The notes below the pieces were generated by a model that worked only from the letters and a program-made list of their open reading frames with translations, was not told the DNA's origin and did not search any database. Below are positions 5,221 through 8,617 of a DNA stretch of 8,617 nucleotides, piece after piece. Within the stretch, counting starts at the first letter, position 1. Every line of letters begins with the position of its first letter. The stretch is from JBLHUT01 sp047629975. GTDB taxonomy: Bacteria; Pseudomonadota; Alphaproteobacteria; Rhodobacterales; Rhodobacteraceae. The DNA lies in assembly GCA_047629975.1 (NCBI GenBank), contig JBLHUT010000153.1, positions 1 through 8,617 on the forward strand, in the 5' to 3' direction. Both the position numbers and the translations under genes were made by a program.

Positions 5221-6174
5221 CTAGCGCGGTGGAACGACCTCGTAGCCCTTTTCTTCGGGCTCGTCATCGACCATCTGCGCAGGAAAGCCCGGCGCGCGAA
5301 CATCCAGCCCGGTCGCCTCTTCAAGCCGCTTGATGATATTGGGTGAGAATTCGCGCCCGCCGAACCGCGCCTCGCCGTCCTGAAAAATGCGGTTGATCAA
5401 CGGCGAGATTTCAAGCGGCACCCCGTGATCGTCGGCGATTTTCTGGAACAGGCCGATGTCCTTGTTTACCAGATCCATCGTAAAGCTGATGTCACGACTG
5501 CCATTCAGGATGATCTGTCCTTCGGTTTCATGCACAAACGAGGTGCCTGATGAAATCCGGATTGCCTCGTAGGTTGTGTTCAGGTCCATTCCGGCGGCCT
5601 TGGCCGTCGTAAGCGCCTCGCAGACACTGATCAGGTTCACCGTCGCGAGGTAGTTGGTCATGACCTTCAGAACCGACGCCGTGCCCACATCGCCAGTGTG
5701 CAGAACGCGCCGCCCAAGGCGGGTGAGCACGGGCAGCAGCCGCTCGAACGTGGCCCTGTCGCAGCCGGCAAAGATACTGATGTTGCCGGTGTCGGCACGG
5801 TGACACCCGCCTGACACCGGACAATCGACCGGAGCGGCGCCCGTCGCGCGAACCTTGTCGGCCAGTCGCTTGACTTCTGTTGCGTCTGTTGTCGACATCT
5901 CTGCCCAGATCTTGCCGGCGCCCAGCCCCTCCAACAGACCCTCCGGCCCCTCGACCACCGCGGAGCAGGCCGCAGGGCTTGGCAGGCAGGTGATCACCAG
6001 ATCGCAATCGCGCGCCATCTGTGCCGGGCTGTCGGCCCAATGGGCACCGCGCTCCAGAAACGGGGCGGCGGCGGCCGCGTCCAGATCGCGCACCGTCACA
6101 TCAAACCCGTTGCGCAGCAGGCTGCCGGCCAGTTTGCCGCCCACATTGCCCAACCCGATAAATCCTACCTTCAT
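5221..6174 (-). CDS. NAD(P)-dependent beta-hydroxyacid dehydrogenase, 3-hydroxyisobutyrate dehydrogenase family
   Basis: Encodes 317 residues, somewhat longer than the usual 290-300. It oxidises a beta-hydroxy acid, or reduces a small semialdehyde, using NAD(P). The N-terminal Rossmann fold opens with GFIGLGNVGG (GxGxxG at 7-12), and Asp30 at the end of beta-2 suggests NAD preference. The substrate motif DCPVSGG (117-123), followed by the ADTGNISIFAG stretch, corresponds to the family's DAPVSGG. Catalytic Lys170 lies in KVMTNYLATVN, with Asn174 beside it, and Lys238-Asp239 (VNKDI) completes the site. The last 25 residues form an acidic extension. TAGGAG 7 bases before the ATG supports the start at 6174. 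No valine-degradation, glycerate or sulfoquinovose genes are nearby, so the substrate cannot be assigned. 3-hydroxyisobutyrate, tartronate semialdehyde and related acids are all possible. Confidence 0.88.
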   Translation of the reverse strand: MKVGFIGLGNVGGKLAGSLLRNGFDVTVRDLDAAAAAPFLERGAHWADSPAQMARDCDLVITCLPSPAACSAVVEGPEGLLEGLGAGKIWAEMSTTDATEVKRLADKVRATGAAPVDCPVSGGCHRADTGNISIFAGCDRATFERLLPVLTRLGRRVLHTGDVGTASVLKVMTNYLATVNLISVCEALTTAKAAGMDLNTTYEAIRISSGTSFVHETEGQIILNGSRDISFTMDLVNKDIGLFQKIADDHGVPLEISPLINRIFQDGEARFGGREFSPNIIKRLEEATGLDVRAPGFPAQMVDDEPEEKGYEVVPPR

Positions 6175-6189
6175 TCCGCTGCTCCTATT

Positions 6190-6255
6190 GGCGTTTTTGC
6201 CAGATTGGCGATCAAACGGCGATAAGCAAACGGAAATTTGGGCAAAGGCGTTTTT
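6190..6255. repeat. Short direct and inverted repeats in the divergent dehydrogenase/DUF3422 region
   Basis: GGCGTTTTT occurs at 6190-6198 and again at 6247-6255. Between them GGCGAT repeats at 6207-6212 and 6218-6223, exactly one helical turn apart, and GCCA-GAT-TGGC forms a small palindrome at 6199-6209. The group lies 16-81 bases upstream of the dehydrogenase start, where a regulator could act on either divergent gene. No strong promoter boxes were recognised. Confidence 0.3.
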
Positions 6256-6371
6256 CGAAGGCCGAGGCGTGCGGCGGATTTGGCGGTTGTGTGCAATTGT
6301 GTGCCGAAAGATGTCTAGTTGTCAGGTGTTTAACCGTTTACAGATTGTCATCTGCGCCGTATCCAGAGACC

Positions 6372-7679
6372 ATGGAAGAACAAAATCGGAATCGCGCCCT
6401 TCGCGATCATTCCCAACGCTATGATCTGGCAAACGAATTGCATGCCCGCCCGTTCCCCACGCTGAACGTGCCGTGTCATGCCGTGTATCTGGCGATCAAA
6501 AAACCGGAGGATGCGGTGAACCGCGACCGGTCTGCGGACCGGGCGCATTTGTTGTCCTTGCTCGACAGGTTCGGCGCCAGCCATCCAAAACCGGGGGCGA
6601 CGCATTTCTTCGGTGATCTGGGGCGGCACCGGATCAAATGGGAATGTCATACCGAATTCTCGACCTACACGATATTTTCCGACGGGGTCGCGGCACGTGC
6701 CTTTGACCCTGCCACATTCGATGTCTTTCCCGAGGACTGGCTTGCCGAGGCGCCGGGGGTGCGGATGACCTCGGCGTTGATCCGTGTCGAGCAGATGGAC
6801 GCGAGCGAAACAAAGGCAGATGTGGCCTCGCGGCTCGAGACATACTTTGTCTCCGAGAGCCTTGCGCTGAGTTCCGTTCTGGATGGCTCTGCGATTATCG
6901 CGGGCGATTTCCGGATCGACAGCGCGGGGCACATGCGGTTCGCGGTTGTCGCCTCTGCGCAAACCGGCGAGCGGCGGTTGGGCCGTATCGTGCAGCGTCT
7001 GGCCGAGATCGAAACCTACAAAAGCATGTCGATGCTGGGTCTGCCGCGCGCGCGGGGCCTGTCGCGGCAGATGGGCGATATCGACGCTCATCTGAGCACG
7101 CTTGTGGGCCAGATGACGGCCAAGCTGGGGCGCCCCGAAGAGAGCCTTGAAAAGCTTTTGTCGATTTCGGCAGAGCTTGAGAACCTGATGGCAGGAGCGA
7201 CCTTCCGTTTCGGGGCGACCGGAGCATACGAGGCGCTTGTGGTGCAACGGGTGGCGGCGTTGCGCGAAAGCCGTTTCGAGGGGCGGCAAACCTTTGAAGA
7301 ATTCATGACCCGCCGGTTCGATCCCGCCATGCGCACGGTCAAAAGCACCGAGGAGCGGTTGCGCGCCATGGCCGAACGGGCGATCCGCGCGGGCGACCTG
7401 TTGCGGACGCGCGTGGATGTGGAACGTCAGAGCCAGAACCAGAAACTGCTGGCGAGCATGGACCAGCGGGCCGACCTGCAATTGCGCCTGCAAAAGACCG
7501 TCGAGGGGCTGTCGGTGGTCGCGATCAGTTATTACGCCGTCAATCTGGTGGTGTACACGCTGGGACCTGTCAGCGATCTGGTGGGGATGTCGAAACTGTG
7601 GCTTACGGGGATTTCGACACCGGTTGTTTTGTTGCTTGTCTGGGCTGTGATCCGCCGCATCCATCGCAAGATTGAATAG
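6372..7679 (+). CDS. DUF3422 family membrane-anchored protein
   Basis: Encodes 435 residues of unknown function. The family hallmark is the N-terminal ELHARPF (22-28), in a roughly 375-residue soluble domain. That domain is rich in charged heptad-like helices at about 200-272 and 322-375 (RLAEIETYKSM, KSTEERLRAMAERA and similar), suggesting coiled coils. Two C-terminal hydrophobic segments (about 380-397 and 411-428) are separated by a short polar loop and end in a basic tail (RRIHRKIE). This fits a cytoplasmic domain tethered to the inner membrane by a hairpin, recalling the topology of CorA-like channels, though I see no GMN motif. The start at 6372 is chosen because the conserved region begins about 20 residues later. 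The longer frame from 6291 opens with a GTG and a Cys-rich tail without a ribosome binding site. The site before 6372 is itself weak. It is divergent from the dehydrogenase gene. Confidence 0.82.
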   Translation: MEEQNRNRALRDHSQRYDLANELHARPFPTLNVPCHAVYLAIKKPEDAVNRDRSADRAHLLSLLDRFGASHPKPGATHFFGDLGRHRIKWECHTEFSTYTIFSDGVAARAFDPATFDVFPEDWLAEAPGVRMTSALIRVEQMDASETKADVASRLETYFVSESLALSSVLDGSAIIAGDFRIDSAGHMRFAVVASAQTGERRLGRIVQRLAEIETYKSMSMLGLPRARGLSRQMGDIDAHLSTLVGQMTAKLGRPEESLEKLLSISAELENLMAGATFRFGATGAYEALVVQRVAALRESRFEGRQTFEEFMTRRFDPAMRTVKSTEERLRAMAERAIRAGDLLRTRVDVERQSQNQKLLASMDQRADLQLRLQKTVEGLSVVAISYYAVNLVVYTLGPVSDLVGMSKLWLTGISTPVVLLLVWAVIRRIHRKIE

Positions 7680-7723
7680 ACCGGGCGCGCGGGTCAATGG
7701 CCAACGCGACGTTGCGGCGTCTG

Positions 7724-8146
7724 CTAGGTCTTTTCAAAGCGAAGAACACCGGATGTTCCGGACTTGCGCGGCCCATCTGACGGATGGTTCACCCCGTCCA
7801 CGACCTCGACCTGCGCAAAGTCGAACGGGCTGACCCCCGTGAAGCAGGCCACGTTTACGCCGTATTCATTCGGGTTCGAGCGGCGCTGATGGTGGGTGTA
7901 AATCCCGCATATCCGACAAAAATAATGCTTCGCCGTTCGGGTATTGAATTGGTAAAGCGTCAGATATTCCGCACCCTCAACGATCTCGATCCCGTCCAGC
8001 GGGGCCGAAACCGCGATGGCCCCGCGCATTTCGCAATAAGAGCATGAACACCTGCGCGCAGTATCAAAGCCGTCAGCTAGGCGGACGCGAAATTGAACTG
8101 CGCCGCAATGACATGCTGCGGCATGAAAATGTGTCAGAGGGGGCAT
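7724..8146 (-). CDS. GFA/CENP-V domain zinc protein (glutathione-dependent formaldehyde-activating-like)
   Basis: Encodes 140 residues, the normal length for a single-domain GFA protein. The zinc ligands are all present: CHCG (Cys12, Cys14), CSCSYC (Cys33, Cys35, Cys38) and CRICG (Cys77, Cys80), the last followed by the typical IYTHH. There is no signal peptide. The family is named after Gfa, reported to promote S-hydroxymethylglutathione formation. Most members have unknown substrates, and the original activity is disputed, so only the family should be taken as assigned. AGGA lies 6 bases before the ATG at 8146 and overlaps a small CCTG-TTTT-CAGG hairpin (8154-8165) that could modestly hide it. 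It converges on the DUF3422 gene with a 44-bp gap containing a small CAACG/CGTTG stem (7702-7714). No formaldehyde-oxidation genes are adjacent. Confidence 0.9.
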   Translation of the reverse strand: MPPLTHFHAAACHCGAVQFRVRLADGFDTARRCSCSYCEMRGAIAVSAPLDGIEIVEGAEYLTLYQFNTRTAKHYFCRICGIYTHHQRRSNPNEYGVNVACFTGVSPFDFAQVEVVDGVNHPSDGPRKSGTSGVLRFEKT

Positions 8147-8209
8147 TGCGCTTCCTGTTTTCAGGCCGGATTCTCTCTAGTCTGGGTTTTCGGGCACCGA
8201 AAAACAAGA

Positions 8210-8230
8210 GGCTCGTCTGTGGGACGGGCC
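8210..8230 (-). terminator. Second tandem minus-strand terminator
   Basis: GGCTCGTC (8210-8217) and GACGGGCC (8223-8230) pair over 8 positions with one mismatch (C·A on the minus strand) around a 5-base loop. Reading on the minus strand the stem is followed by TCTTGTTTTT, a good T-rich tail. It lies between the YeeE-like gene and the GFA gene, after the stronger stem at 8255-8283. Confidence 0.6.
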
Positions 8231-8254
8231 GCAGTGGGACCGGGCCTGTGCAAA

Positions 8255-8283
8255 ACGCCCGCAATCCATTCGAATGCGGGCGT
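8255..8283 (-). terminator. Intrinsic terminator of the YeeE/YedE-like gene
   Basis: A perfect 9-bp stem (ACGCCCGCA at 8255-8263, TGCGGGCGT at 8275-8283) with an 11-base loop lies 35 bases past the stop of the membrane protein gene. On the minus strand the stem runs into TTTT (8255-8252). It should isolate that gene from the GFA gene downstream. Confidence 0.7.
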
Positions 8284-8317
8284 CTTGTGTAATGCCGATA
8301 ACAAAGTGCATTCTGGT

Positions 8318-8617
8318 CTATTCTGCCGGAACGACCGCGCCGTGCGGCGTCTTTGCAGACAAGACCGCTTGAGCAACCAATGCACCAGTCGCAATCGCCG
8401 CAATCGCCAACAGCGCAGAGGCACCCAGCGTCGGCACTCCGGCCAGACCTGCGCCCACGCTGCACCCGCCGGCCAGAACACCACCGGTGCCCATCATGAC
8501 CGCACCGGTCAGGTAGCGGCCGGTTTGCGCAGGGGCCTCGAAGCTTTCGAACCGGAATTCCTTGAAGATCAACGCCATTATGGCACTGCCCACGATCACC
8601 CCCCCCACAAGGCCGGT
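8318..8617 (-). CDS. YeeE/YedE-family membrane protein (sulfur-compound transport domain), 5' end cut off
   Basis: The visible C-terminal 99 residues are open to the window edge, so the true start lies beyond 8617. The first in-frame GTG at 8608 is inside the gene and is not a start. Hydrophobic segments appear at about residues 1-18, 32-56 and 60-84 of the visible part. The diagnostic family motif GGVLAGGCSVGAGLAG is intact, including its Cys in GGCSVG. In the family this conserved cysteine lines the route used by thiosulfate in characterised YeeE. Some members are instead tied to selenium or general sulfur transport. It is probably one half of a two-gene YeeE/YedE pair or a full-length protein; the window cannot tell. 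A strong terminator follows the TAG stop. Confidence 0.85.
   Translation of the reverse strand, partial: TGLVGGVIVGSAIMALIFKEFRFESFEAPAQTGRYLTGAVMMGTGGVLAGGCSVGAGLAGVPTLGASALLAIAAIATGALVAQAVLSAKTPHGAVVPAE

Noticed and set aside
6348..7697. A 449-codon open frame on the minus strand antisense to the DUF3422 gene
   Set aside because: Its composition (His, Arg, Gln, Pro rich) and exact overlap with a gene carrying the DUF3422 motif mark it as a shadow.

Overview
The window looks like a chromosomal segment of a Rhodobacteraceae (Roseobacter-group) alphaproteobacterium. The evidence is high GC content, GGAG-type ribosome binding sites, a Bmt / corrinoid protein / DUF1638 gene set of the kind I know from that family, and a DUF3422 protein and a DUF1127 micro-protein typical of alphaproteobacteria. 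Genus and species cannot be told from the sequence. I see no insertion sequence, tRNA, rRNA, CRISPR array or phage gene.

Layout. Positions 43-2671 (minus strand) hold a B12-dependent methyl-transfer cluster, transcribed in the order bmt-type homocysteine methyltransferase (1649-2671), corrinoid-binding protein (810-1514), DUF1638 protein (43-678). The genes are separated by unusually long, hairpin-bearing gaps of about 130 bp. A stem-loop overlapping the last stop codon probably ends the transcript. Upstream lies an AT-rich, palindrome-rich promoter region, then a 356-bp gap with several strong hairpins, then a 72-residue DUF1127 protein (3028-3246, minus). Divergent from it is a Ni/Co transporter of the NicO/UreH superfamily (3656-4591, plus).

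Positions 4623-6174 (minus) hold a probable two-gene unit: a 3-hydroxyisobutyrate-dehydrogenase-family oxidoreductase and an RluE-type 23S rRNA pseudouridine synthase. A DUF3422 membrane-anchored protein (6372-7679, plus) is divergent from that unit. It converges on a GFA/CENP-V-type zinc protein (7724-8146, minus). Upstream of that are two tandem minus-strand terminators, which close a YeeE/YedE-family membrane protein gene cut by the window edge (8318-8617).

How the genes work together. The first three genes fit a split, B12-dependent methionine synthase. The homocysteine-activating domain and the corrinoid domain are separate proteins, and the DUF1638 protein is a probable accessory. The methyltetrahydrofolate-binding part and any reactivation part are not in the window. 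A Ni/Co transporter about 1 kb away could supply cobalt for the corrinoid, but this is inferred from position only. The rest looks like ordinary accessory and housekeeping content. The most promising under-described elements are the DUF1638 protein, the structured RNA downstream of the DUF1127 gene, and a 20-bp palindrome in the divergent DUF1127/transporter region.
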